Assembly (NCBI GenBank): GCA_037974665.1
Contig: CM075773.1
Location: forward strand, 47,322,080 to 47,386,079
DNA: 64,000 bases
Direction: 5' to 3'
Origin: Ehretia macrophylla
Taxonomy: Eukaryota; Streptophyta; Magnoliopsida; Boraginales; Ehretiaceae
The notes beneath the pieces were generated by a model, which was not told the origin of the DNA, made no database searches, and saw only the letters and a list, made by a program, of their open reading frames with translations. Position 1 is the first letter of the stretch; each line of letters starts with the position of its first letter. This document shows positions 1-11,000 of this stretch, one piece after another. The position numbers and the translations under genes are program-made.

Positions 1-635
1 GTGAGAGTATTTTACACTCAATCTTTGAATGGGACCTACTAGATAAAATGGGAAGGTCTGGGTACTATCGTGTTCCTCTTTTAGAGTAGATGAACGTTGT
101 ATATTTATATGTCAAAGACGGATTAAAGATGTATGAGAAATTAAGGGTTAAAGTGAGTCATATGTGAGACATACCTTAGGTGAAGAAGTGAGTTTTTGCA
201 AATCACACATAGAAGTGGAAACTCTCACCATAGTGGGTTCGGGTGAAATGCACTGCGTGCGCGCCCGGCCCGGGTCAGGGCCAGGTGAGGGCAATAGCAC
301 ATACCATTTCTCAGTGGTTCATCACACATTTCAGAGCAATAGATAGGCACATTCCGGCATAGCATAGCATAGTTGAGAGAGTCCACGACCTTGCCTACTA
401 TTGGCAACAATATACTCCCATCTTCTGAACCAGCCGATTATGATCTTATGCTAGCTGTTTACTTTTTCCAAATGCACCGGACATGCTGGATCAAGAATTG
501 GGTAAGCTAGCCTCTCTTGCTTGGCTTGTTTATCAGAATTTTCGTAGTTGAAAGAGAAAGAAACATCGTAGGTAACGTAAACCAAAACCAAGCATATCTC
601 ACTAGTTAGGAGAGACATTGTAATAAGTAAAAATT
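1..635. other. intergenic, nothing recognised
   Basis: No coding region or repeat boundary is supported here. A short GC-rich stretch near 240-290 stands out from the AT-rich background, but it has no matching partner and no reading frame worth naming. Confidence 0.4.
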
Positions 636-815
636 CACTACAATATATCAGTTCTTTTGCAACACTTCAATTGGAAAATGACGTTACAATAGGTGTCTTA
701 TTGCAATGATTAAAATTTTTAAATACTTTTTTTAAAAATAATTACTAATGAGATTACTTTTTGTAATGGTTTTCTAAAAATTATGGTTTAATGCAACGGT
801 TTTTAAATCACATGC
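636..815. mobile_element. truncated CACTA-like non-autonomous fragment
   Basis: The segment starts with CACTACAA at 636 and carries the short motif TTGCAA followed by AATG or AACGG and runs of T. The same start and motif set occur in the larger element at 52157-53449. Only the left end is recognisable, so this looks like a truncated copy of that family. It has no coding capacity. Confidence 0.45.
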
Positions 816-1730
816 CATTTTTTATTATTTGAAGGTTTGACTAGTAGCCCATACCGGATAATTACTAATATGCTACGGATTGGGATCCTTCCATCTATCT
901 TCCCAATAACGTTGCTATGTTATTAAGGATTCAAATTCATTAGCTAATTCTCTTTTCTGTCTTTTAGAGAATACATACTTTTAGTGGTCTTAAGTACCAC
1001 AATACACAAGGCATTGGGTCATATTTCTATTGATAAAACATTTAATCACATGCCATTTAAACAAGCTCCGATAGCTAACATTTCAAAGTATGAATATCCC
1101 AGATCACGTCCCTGCGTGTTAGATAAGTAATTTCACTAACCTAACTGGTATTTAACTTTATCTTAATTAAATCACGAATAACAATTAGTAAGTCGAACAT
1201 AGTTTGCATGAAGGACATTAATCCCTAGTGTGGCTTTTTCATATTGCAACAAAAAATTTTGGAGTGTTATTGATAAATACTTTGAGTGTTTTCTTACATA
1301 ACACCGCTTCGAAAAAGTTGTGTATAATCAACAACTTCATATTGAGAACACCCTATCATTTTATCAATGATCTTATCTACGCTCAAAATCTATTTATTGG
1401 TGTCAATGATCTCATTTACACCTAAATAACCTTTGCTTTGATACGATATACAATATACAAAACATTGCATGTACTTGTTTTAATAAAAATTGCTATTTTG
1501 GATCTTTATGCTAATTATATATAATTTAAAGAACTCTTAATTGGTTACATATGTATTCAGATACTACTTCAAATCCTAACTTGATCACTTGATGTGATAA
1601 TATGCGTGCTTTTAAGTCAAAAAAAATTAAAAATATCTTTTTAAATTAATAATTATTAATTTATTGATACATTAATAGAATTTAGTCGTTTTAGCACTAT
1701 TAATTTAAAGAGGTTCTACTGTATTTGTTA
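816..1730. other. intergenic; duplicated segment 840-1090
   Basis: No gene is seen. Positions about 840-1090 resemble 53490-53660 in order and wording: both contain a 'cacaaggcat' phrase followed by 'atgccatttaaa'. Together with the CACTA-like fragment to the left, this suggests the two regions are old duplicates of one locus. The rest, 1091-1730, is plain AT-rich sequence. Confidence 0.4.
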
Positions 1731-2525
1731 AAAATCATAAGTTTTCATCTTGAAACCAATTGGTGCCAAGTGGAGTTGAACACGTGTGGACTTTATTTGA
1801 GATTGTCACACTTAGAAGATTGAATAGATGTGGACCGAATTTGAACACACATGTGATAGATAACACATGTGAAAGATTGAAAGTGCGTGAAACTTTGCAC
1901 ACGCGAAAAATTGAAGATAAGTTGACTTGATTTGATATGGGTCACATGCGGAAGATGAATGAGACTAGACCATGAGCCTAGTTCTGATACCATGTTAAGA
2001 ATCGTGAGCTTCCAACTTAAAACCAATTGGTGCCAAGTGGAGTAGCCCATGATCTTATTAAGTGGTCTAAGAAGTTATTAAGTGGTCTAAGAAGGAGCCC
2101 AGAATCTTATTAAGTGGTTTAAAAATTTATGATTTTTCTATGTAGGATAAGTGTATATTCTAACACCCCCCCTCACGTGTGACCTAATTTGAAAGGGGTC
2201 ACACGTGGAAGATTGAACACGAGTGGACTTTATTTGAGATTGTCACATTTAGAAGATTAAATACATGTGAACCGAATTTTTTTGAGATGAGTCACACATA
2301 GAAGATTGAATACACATGTGGTAGATAACACATGTGGAAGATTGAAAGTGCGTGAAACTATGCACACGCGAAAGATTGAAGACAAGTGGACCTGATTTGA
2401 GATGGGTCACACGCGGAAGATGAATGAGACTAGACCATGATCATAGCTCTGATACCATATTAAGAATCATGAGCTTCCAACTTAAAATTAATTGGTGTCA
2501 AGTGGAGTAGCCTAAGATCTTATTA
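1731..2525. repeat. tandem ~463-bp repeat, units 1 to 3 (left part)
   Basis: A phrase meaning 'taagaatc(g/a)tgagcttcc' begins units at 1997 and 2460, giving a period of about 463 bp. A shortened unit lies at 1731-1996. Each unit contains 'ccaattggtg', several 'gtcacacg(t/c)gg' stretches and 'gatcttatta'. Unit 2 also holds a small internal duplication of 'ttattaagtggtctaagaag' near 2050-2095. Unit 3 is cut at 2525 by the CACTA element and resumes after 19602. The family is not identified; it has no coding frame. Confidence 0.7.
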
Positions 2526-2550
2526 CACTATAAGAAAAAACGGTTTCGGC
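2526..2550 (+). repeat. CACTA left terminal inverted repeat
   Basis: CACTATAAGAAAAA followed by a GG-TTTCGGCGAGGG block. It pairs with the inverted right end at 19575-19599, with a few mismatches after base 14. The TTA just outside is the target duplication. Confidence 0.93.
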
Positions 2551-2554
2551 GAGG

Positions 2555-2995
2555 GAGCATCGCTATGCCGTCGCTTTTTGGCGAGGGCTCGGCGAGGGAG
2601 ACCGTTCCCTCGCTGAATTGGCGAGGGACAAGGCCTTCCCTCGCCGATTCGGAGAGGGACGACACTCTCCCTCGCCTATCGGGCGAGGGACGACATTCTT
2701 CCTCGCCGAATCGGCGAGGGACGGCCATGTCCCTCGCCGAATCGGCGAGGGAAGGCCATGTCCCTCACCGAATCAGCGAGGGATAGTGTCAGCCCTCGCC
2801 GATTCGGCGAGGGAACTCGCTGTCCCTCGCGGAATCGACGAGGGAAGACCATGTCCCTTGCCGAATCGGCGAGGATCAGTGTCGGCCCTCGCCGATTCGG
2901 CGAGGGAAGGCCATGTCCTTAGCCGAATCGGCGAGGGAACTCGCTATCCCTCGCTGACTTGGCGAAGGAATTAGACGTTCCTTGCCGATTCACTT
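2555..2995. repeat. left subterminal repeat array of the CACTA element
   Basis: About a dozen units of roughly 30 bp, built on GGCGAGGGA and its reverse TCCCTCGCC, alternate in orientation, so that neighbouring units form short hairpins around a CCGAATCGG core. In this superfamily such subterminal motifs are the binding sites of the TNPA-type protein. The array is strongly GC- and CpG-rich against very AT-rich surroundings. Open frames through it are repeat artefacts. Confidence 0.88.
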
Positions 2996-3523
2996 TTATG
3001 TTTAGATTGAACAAATAAAATTAGAAAATTTAAGAAAGGTTAATTCGAACAATTAGGCGATTGACAATCATTCCCCTCGTCGATTCGGCCCCAACATTTT
3101 TGACGGTACATGAAAATAGTCGTAATTTATAATTACTGCAAACAATTAGTTCTAAGTTTACATTTAACAATTATAATTATTTCATATAATAATTTATGAG
3201 TGTTTTAAAAGTATTGAATTTAAATTTAATAATATGTAGTAAATTTATTTTAAATAATTATACATGCAACTAGTGAGTAATTTTTTTCCTTTTTAAAATG
3301 TCCTAGATTGGCGTATACATAACTATATACAAAATTTATATTTAACGTCATGCAAAATAGAAATAATTATTTATTTCAAATTGACATCACGAAATTATAA
3401 TTAAAGCATTTTCTTATAAGAGTTAATGCGTTACAAGCATAAACTTAATTTTACATTTTTGGGACTTACTAAAGGATTACATGGCGTGCATTTTTTATAA
3501 TGCAACACAACGACTTAATACCT

Positions 3524-3652
3524 AACCCCCCATAAAGATTACACATTATTTTCGAGGGCTTACATAAACACACCTACTTAATACCTAAAACCCTATAAAG
3601 ATTACAAATTATTTTCGAGGGCTTACATAAACACACCTACTTAATACCTAAC
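3524..3652. repeat. tandem duplication, ~64-bp unit
   Basis: Two nearly identical adjacent copies share 'ttttcgagggcttacataaa' and 'cacctacttaatacctaa'. They lie within the non-coding left part of the CACTA element. No function is suggested. Confidence 0.8.
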
Positions 3653-3785
3653 ATAGTACTGCAATATCACTAATACATAACAAGTGCACACTACACATCA
3701 GGCAGAAGAACGTAGTAACATTGTTATATTTAGTAACAATTTCTACTATTGGTGATGCTTCTAAGATGATAAAAAGATATAGATA

Positions 3786-4004
3786 TTAGGGAAAAAAGTT
3801 TGGTAAATAGATCTGCAACATGTCAGCTTGAACTTTTTGGCCTACTTGGGCATTAGAAATGTATCCGTCGTACTTTGGCGGAGCATTTAGATCAAGTTGG
3901 GGTTTAACGTATTTGCTGTAAATTGGATACTTTTGCATTGTATCCATCTCTTCATCTTTAGTCACTGGACGATTAGCTGAGTGGTGTTGTTGATCCTTAC
4001 TCAT
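3786..4004 (-). CDS. small unrecognised ORF, possible captured fragment
   Basis: A 72-codon frame on the minus strand, opposite to the transposase genes, starts with an ATG at 4004 and ends at 3786. Its composition is less skewed than the surrounding AT-rich DNA: an acidic and polar N-terminal third (residues 1-25), then a Pro/Tyr/Asn-containing segment with LDLNAPP near residues 38-44. I do not recognise a domain, signal peptide or membrane segment. CACTA elements are known to pick up host gene pieces, and this could be such a piece, but a chance ORF is also possible. No splice partner was identified. Confidence 0.2.
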   Translation of the reverse strand: MSKDQQHHSANRPVTKDEEMDTMQKYPIYSKYVKPQLDLNAPPKYDGYISNAQVGQKVQADMLQIYLPNFFP

Positions 4005-5728
4005 CCTTCAAACAATTTAGATGAAATCTACAATTACTACTTTGAGATACTATGAGAAAACGCAATGCCAAGTGCTATTTATAGAAACTAGGTCATTAGA
4101 TGAGAAGATTGATAGCTTGGTGAGCGTATGGAGACAACTCTTTATTTTTTACAAGGGTCAATATATCAACGAATGGTTCGTTGACACGTGTTTGTGTACC
4201 ATTGGACTTTAATGGGTCAAATAATTGGGGACATAGAGTTTTTTATTGTTTGGAGATTTAGAAGTTGTTGTGTCCATATCCTTTGTCTAGCGGGGCCCTA
4301 TCAGTTCTTACCACATTCTGCCCCGTGGTAGCCTATAAGATGTTCTCATAGTACTCATGACAAGATTAATCAATGGTCCATATGACAGCCTGTGATGAAT
4401 AATATTATTGACGGGACTTCACGACATTTATGAAAGTTTTAAAAATTGTTATAAAAAACACATTAATTAATAGAAAGAATAATAAAAAATTGTTTTCCTT
4501 GGAGACGTAAATGTACATATGTCAATATGTGAAATCATTGTCCACATGCATTGTGCACGCTAACACAATGCATGCAAAACAGGAGTTTCGCTATTCCTAT
4601 GCCAAAAGAAGCCCCTGGCATTTCATTATATTATGCCCTGTGGTTCATGGGCACGTGGACACGACCCATTGGTAGGCCGAAGTGAAATAATTGGTGACAG
4701 GGCGTGCTTGGTATTTTGGAGATGGTGAAGTTCCTAAAGCCAACTCCCTTGGAAGACGTGTCCTTGCAAGTTTGGACTATTTTATGGAGAGATTGTCGCG
4801 TATAACATATTCTTAGCGTACGTTTCATTTCTCGTGAACAAAAAAGTCATGGTGATGGGACTTGGCGGCATTGATATTTACAATTTGAACATATTATATT
4901 TATTTACAATTACATTATTTAATTATTTGTTTAATTGAATACTTTTAATACTTTAAAAACTATTTAAATTATTATGTTTATATAATTAATTACATAATAT
5001 TTGTGGATTATTAAAATTATCCTAACTTGTATATCTTTCACATTATATATATATATCTCATCTTACATGAGAACTAACCAATAAAAATAATTAGTTTATT
5101 AATATTTAATAATTTAAGAAGTAATAAAAAAACTCTTTTTGTAGACAGCCTATGGTGTGTCAGGTTTTTGGAGACGAAATTGGTCATCTAAAAAATGAAA
5201 GTGAAGTTAACCTTCGCTTAAAAAAAATAATTAGTATGGAAAAAAATGCCAAAAAAAAATTATCAAAACAAAAAGAAAAAGTTTAAAAAACAAACTACTA
5301 GCTAATTAATATAATTATTTTGATGAAAATAAGAAAAAAATTAATTAAACAAGTAAAAAAGTTTAAAGATAATAAAAAAAAAAAAAGGAAAAAAACAAAA
5401 TAATAGCTAATTAATATACTATTTATGTTATTAATTAGTTAAAATAAATTAATATGTAAATTGTTTTTGAAGAAAATGAATAAAAAAATATAGTGGAAAA
5501 AAACAAAACAAAATAATCTTTAATTAATATTACATTCATTATGAAAAAAATGCAAAACAAATTAACTATCAAAATTATTAGTTAAAAATAAAAATACAAA
5601 AAATTAAAAAAAAAAAAAAAAGAGGAAACGGACCTGTTGGTCCGTCTCTTATATATAATCCAATGGGCTTGCCCATTGGATGCACAAATGGGCCTCATGT
5701 GAGAAGAAGAGAAATTAGCTAAGCCACA

Positions 5729-5780
<52 letters not shown>

Positions 5781-6435
5781 ACCTAATCTTCGTTATAAAT
5801 AAATACATTATATGAAAAAAAAGTGGCAAAAAATTACAAATTAAACAAAAAGAAAAAAGTGGAAAAAGCAAAGTAATAGCTAATTAATATAATTTTTTTG
5901 AATAAAATATGAAAATACATATTAATTAAAAGAATTCAAAATTTTAAGATAATAACCAAAAAAAAGATTAAAAAACTAAATTATTTATATGCGAAAATAA
6001 TAAAATTAATTCCAAGAAAATATTAAAATGAAAAATAAATAAACAAGAAAAAATTTTAGAGCTAATAAACACAAAAAGGTTAAAAAAATAATATCTAATA
6101 AATTTTTTGATGAATTTATTAATATATTCATTAATTAAAGAATTATTGAAGTTGCATTGAAAACAAATAAATACAATAAAAAAACAAATTAATAACATAT
6201 TAAACATACAAATTATGTTGCAAAAATTTAAAAAATAAATTAATATAGAAAAATAAAAGGTAAGATAATAAACAAAAAATTTTAGTATTATAGAAATGAA
6301 ATAAATTTATATTTAATTAATACAAAAATTATAATGAAAAAAAATTAAAACAAATGAATCATGAAAATTAAACAATAAGCCTAAAAAAAAATATATATAT
6401 ATATAAAATAAAAAAATAAAAAAAAGATACCCAAA

Positions 6436-6690
6436 TTAAATCCAATGGGCGAGGCCCATTGGTAACGCCTGTGGGCCTCCCCATTGGTTACTGGGCAGCG
6501 GCCCAGTATCATGGTGGGCCGCTGCCCAGAGTTAATAAAAAAAAAAAATTAAACCAATGGGCTCCCCATTGGTTTCTGGATGGCAGCCCAGTATCATGCT
6601 GGGCCGCTGCCTAGAGTTAATAAAAAATAATAATAATAAACCAATGGGCTCCCCATTGGTTTGGGCCGCTGCCCAGAAAAAAAAATATAT
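6436..6690. repeat. hairpin cluster: three near-copies of paired palindromes
   Basis: Three successive units (about 6436-6545, 6550-6635, 6638-6690) contain 'ccaatggg(c)...cccattgg'. The first two also contain 'gggcagcggcccag', a short spacer with 'tatcat', and 'gggccgctgccc' (second copy slightly varied, third copy partial). Each palindrome can form a strong GC hairpin in otherwise A-rich DNA. They lie upstream of the transposase leader. They look like an amplified internal motif and are separate from the terminal GGCGAGGGA arrays. Confidence 0.8.
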
Positions 6691-6713
6691 AAAAAAAAAA
6701 TTTATATTACTTA

Positions 6714-6800
6714 TTTCGGCGAGGGCCCACCCCCGCTTGGCCCTCGCCGAATTTGGGTTCAAATCGAGGGCAGCAGCTGCTGCCCTCGATTTGAATCTCA
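6714..6800. repeat. GC-rich inverted repeats with a perfect 38-bp palindrome
   Basis: Positions 6758-6795 are a perfect palindrome with no spacer: each half runs from TTCAAATCGAGG to GCAGCAG and its complement. Just left, at about 6716-6752, is a second hairpin with 'ttcggcgagggc' and 'gccctcgccgaa' arms, which reuses the terminal GGCGAGGG motif. Both lie just before a C-rich tract that probably belongs to the transposase promoter or leader. Confidence 0.9.
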
Positions 6801-6819
6801 AAACCAAAAAAAAAAAAAC

Positions 6820-6944
6820 CCCATGCCCCCTTAAAAGTTTCAGCAACAGCGCCCCCACCCCCCTCCTTCCCTCCCCTACCCCCTAACCCCTACCCCGTAA
6901 CCACCCTCCACCCCCCCTTCCCGCACGCGCGCGCGCAGTACAGG
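6820..6944 (+). promoter_or_regulatory. C-rich tract, putative transposase leader exon
   Basis: A C-rich, G-poor stretch with repeated 'cccctaaccc'-like words and a (GC)n run ends in 'cagtacag' followed by 'gtaatttt', a good donor site at 6945. A possible small non-coding exon follows (about 7386-7436, between 'ttgttag' and 'cag|gttagt'), then an acceptor just before the transposase ATG at 8003. The inference is a promoter and spliced 5' leader for the TNP2-type gene. Transcript data would be needed to settle it. Confidence 0.35.
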
Positions 6945-8002
6945 TAATTTTACTTTTTTTTTGTTAAGATATTTACATATATTTATCCTATATCTATATG
7001 TATGTATATATATATATATATATATTAATGTATATACATTATGTACTTTTACATTTTATACATGTTTTAATGTATATATATTCATTTATTTATTTATTTA
7101 TTTTTCATAATATGTAGTGTTTAATTTTTTTGTATTTATGTTCTAGATTTGAGTATTTTTTTCTATTTTTTTTTATTTTCAGATTTTTAAAATGATGAAT
7201 TTATAAAGAAAATTCATATATAATTATTTATTGTCAATTTTCGGAATTAAAAAATGGCATATATTTAAAAATTCGAAAATTTATTTTGAGGTTTTTATAT
7301 TTAGGTTAATAAATTAATTTATTTTAATATTCGTGTTTTAAAGAATTATTTGTTTAATTTGGTGTGTTTGTTTTTCTTTGTTAGGTTTGGGGCATCCATA
7401 CAAGCTTGCAACGCTTAAACATTCTATAGGCTCAGGTTAGTGTTTTTATTGATATAGTAATATGTTGAACAATATAGTATTTTGGCCTTATAATTTTATT
7501 TCATAAAATGTATGATATTGTTGTGTTTTTTTGTTATATTCATGTTTAATAAATTGTGTAAATTGAGCTGTTGTGTTATTGTGAAGATGGATGTTTGTGT
7601 AAGTGGATGAAGGGGTGTGTTGCTCTTTGTAGATGCATTAACAAAACAAAGAATTAAGTAAGTTATATATGATGTATTATTATATAATATTAAGAATTAA
7701 GAAGAATAAGGTTAGTAGCTAAGTTAGCATGTTGACAAGAAGCAAGTTAAGTTAATAAAGTATTTTAAGTAAGCTAATAGTTTTGTCATGCAAAAAGTTT
7801 AGTGAGAAGTAAGTAAAGTTTACTAAAATAATAATTTGCCAAAGTTAAGAAGCAAATTAACATGACTGTGCATTAATATGAGAGTATGATAAGTTAAAAT
7901 ATTTTAAAAGTAAGTAAAGCTAACTAAGTTGGGCAAAATTCTAGTCTTACAATATTGTTTCTAATATTAAATTACTATTTGTGCTGCAATGTGTCAGTCA
8001 GA

Positions 8003-11000
8003 ATGGCATCATCACGTGAATGGATGTATAATCGATAGATTGATGGATACATCAATGAGGGCTTTGTTGAAGGTGTACATGAATTTATAACATTCGCAAG
8101 TAGTCAACCATATTACATGGACGGTGTAAAAATAAGATGTCCATGCATCAAGTGCGAAAACTTGCGATATCTTAACATTGACATTGTGATAAAACATGTT
8201 TGTAGTAAGGGTTTCATGCCTAATTACTATGTATGGGTTGCACATGGGGAATATGTGTCGAACAACATAAGGGTCACTGAACAACACGTTGGTAATAATA
8301 TGCTACACGACTTAGATTATGGAAATAACTATCAGACAATGGTCTTTGATGCTGCTGGAGTAGATATGGTAAGGGATCAGAACGTGAGTGAAGAAGTACC
8401 AAACATGGAAGCACAAGAATTTTTTAATTTGTTGAATGCCTCTGAAAAACCATTGTTTGCGGGTTGTAGAAATCTTACCCAGTTGTCTGTTGTGGCTCGT
8501 TATCTAAATATGACATCAGAACATAATATGAGCAACGACCTATTTGATCGTGGTCTCAGAGTTTATGGAGTTGATGCCTTTAGAAAATAACCTACCTGAG
8601 AACTTATACAGGTTTAAGAAAATGTTGAAGCCATTGGGGTTAGCTTATCAGAAGATAGATGTAAGTGTAAATGGATGTATTCTATTTTATAAGGACAGAA
8701 GTTCACTTGAAAATTGTCCCTATTGTGGCCACCGACGTTTCAAGACAACAACAGGTGTTAGAAGAGGGCATAAGCTTATACCTTACCAACAATTAAGATA
8801 TTTCCCTTTAACACCGAGGTTAAAAAGATTGTACATGTCGAGGGCTACAGCTGAACACATGCAGTGGCACAAGAAACACCAAACAGATGATGGTTATATT
8901 GGTCACCCTTTGGATGTTGAAGCATGGAAACACTTTGACAGGTTACATCCAGATTTTGATCATCAGGCTAGAAATGTTCGACTTGGTTTGTGTTCAGATG
9001 GGTTTACACCTTACAGTTCAAATGCAAAACCTTATTCATGCTGGCCAGTGATATTAACACCTTACAATCTGCCACCATGGATGTGCATGAAAGAGCCTGT
9101 CATGTTCTTGACATTGCTTATCCCCGGTCCGAAAAATCCTGGTAAGACAATAGATGTGTATCTAGAGCCTCTCATTGTTGAATTACTAGAATTATGGTTG
9201 GAGGGTACACCGTGCTATGATGTTTCAACAAAGACTAATTTCCAATTGAGGGCAGCTTTGATGTGGACCATAAATGACTTCCCAGCTTATGGTATGTTGT
9301 CTGGATGGAGCACACATGGAAGACTGTCGTGTCCATATTGCATGAATAACTCTGATGCTTTTCGGTTGCAAGAAGGAAGGAAGAATTCATTCTTTGATTG
9401 TCATCGTAAATTCTTACCGAGTAATAGTTCTATGCGACGGGACACAAATTTTTTTTAAGCGGTAAAAGAGAGACTTGTGGGCCTCCGCCCATATTAGATG
9501 GTGATCAAATATGGGAAAGTGTGATGAATTTGCCAAAGATCCAAGAAATGATGAATGACAGGAAAAAAATGAAGTTGAATGGGTTTGGGGAGTGGCACAA
9601 CTGGACAAAGAGAAGTATTTTTTGGGACTTACCTTACTGGAAGACGCATCTTGTATGCCACAATTTGGATGTCAAGCATATAGAAAAAAATGTATTTGAC
9701 AATGTTTTCAACACTGTTATGGGTGTCAAAGGAAAGAGCAAAGACAATGTAAGAGCGAGAAAAGACATGGAGGTGTATTGTGACCGTCCCGAATTATGTG
9801 GAGAGTACGTTAATGTGATTGGTGTGTATACTCTCCCCGTGGCAAAGAGAAAACTACTTCTTGAATGGGTTGAAGAATTAAAATTTCCCGATGGCTATGC
9901 ATCAAATTTAGCGAGATGTGTTGACATGCAACAATTAAAGATGTCACACATGAAGAGCCACGACTGTCATGTCTTCATGGAGAGATTGCTTGTGATTGCA
10001 TTACGCGAGCTGATGCCTAAACAAGTTTGGGAGGCTTTTGCACAACTAAGTTTGTTCTTTACTAACATATGTTGCACAAGCTTGCAAAATATGGATTTGG
10101 AAAGGATGCAAGAAGACATTGTCGTGACTCTTTGCAACTTGGAGAAGCTGCTACCTCCTGCATTCTTTGATTCACTGCAGCTCTTGCTTGTTCATTTGGT
10201 CCACGAAGCGATTTGTTGTGGCCTTGTACAATCTCGGTGGATGTATCCCTTTGAGAGGTTTTTGCAAGGGTTAAAGAGGAAAGTAAAGAATAAGGCACAT
10301 GTGGAAGGATCCATTTGTGAAGCCTACCATATACTGGAAACATCAACTTTTTGTTTTTATTATTTTGAAGATCACGTGGCCACTAAGAGTAGAAGGCTTG
10401 GTCAGAATGACCAATATGACGATGTGGAACACCCCGATGGATGCTTGGCTCTATTTACTCATCCGGGCCGCTCAATTGGGAAATGGAAAGAGATGACAAT
10501 AGCGGAAGAAGATTTCTATTTGGCACACCGCTATGTATTGATGAATTGCACAAAGGTACTACCTTATATCAGGTAAGGCTATGGTAATTTAATTGTAACG
10601 CCCTGATCCCTCACGAGACCGGGACTCCTATTTATCATGCTATTCTCACCCAATTCCAAATCCCGGTCACAAAATTTTAGGGGAATACGGACGGGGTCTC
10701 CCATGATTATAGGACTAGACTGGTACCTGCACAAGGACACCCATGATGCTAGATCCACAAACAACAACTCTTATAACTAATCCTCCAAGATTTTTATGGG
10801 CCACCTGCGATCACAAGGCCATCCGAGCCTTGGAACAACAATTACATATAACACACAAGCAAGCAAAGCATTTCTAATTTTAACTATAGGTAGTTAGATA
10901 CAACAATAGCCAAGTTCTACTTCCAAGTTTGTTAATCACACAAGCATGCAAAAGAATAAGTTTACTATGGATTATTACATGTCATTCACTTTATATCCAA

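Larger units (their letters stand above)
2996..6430. other. non-coding AT-rich interior of the CACTA element
   Basis: No conserved gene is seen. The stretch contains a tandem ~64-bp duplication (about 3524-3652), a small minus-strand frame at 3786-4004 listed separately, long A-rich tracts at 5200-6430 and an (AT)n run near 5746-5776. A short palindrome 'ccaatgggc...gcccattgg' at about 5659-5681 foreshadows the hairpin cluster at 6440-6690. Confidence 0.6.

Noticed and set aside
2565-2974. Overlapping open frames on both strands (66-118 codons)
   Set aside because: They are produced by the stop-free GGCGAGGGA repeat array and have low-complexity, repeated translations.
6840-6905. Interstitial telomere repeat
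   Set aside because: The C-rich stretch has a few CCCTAACCCC-like words but no regular 7-bp plant telomere period.
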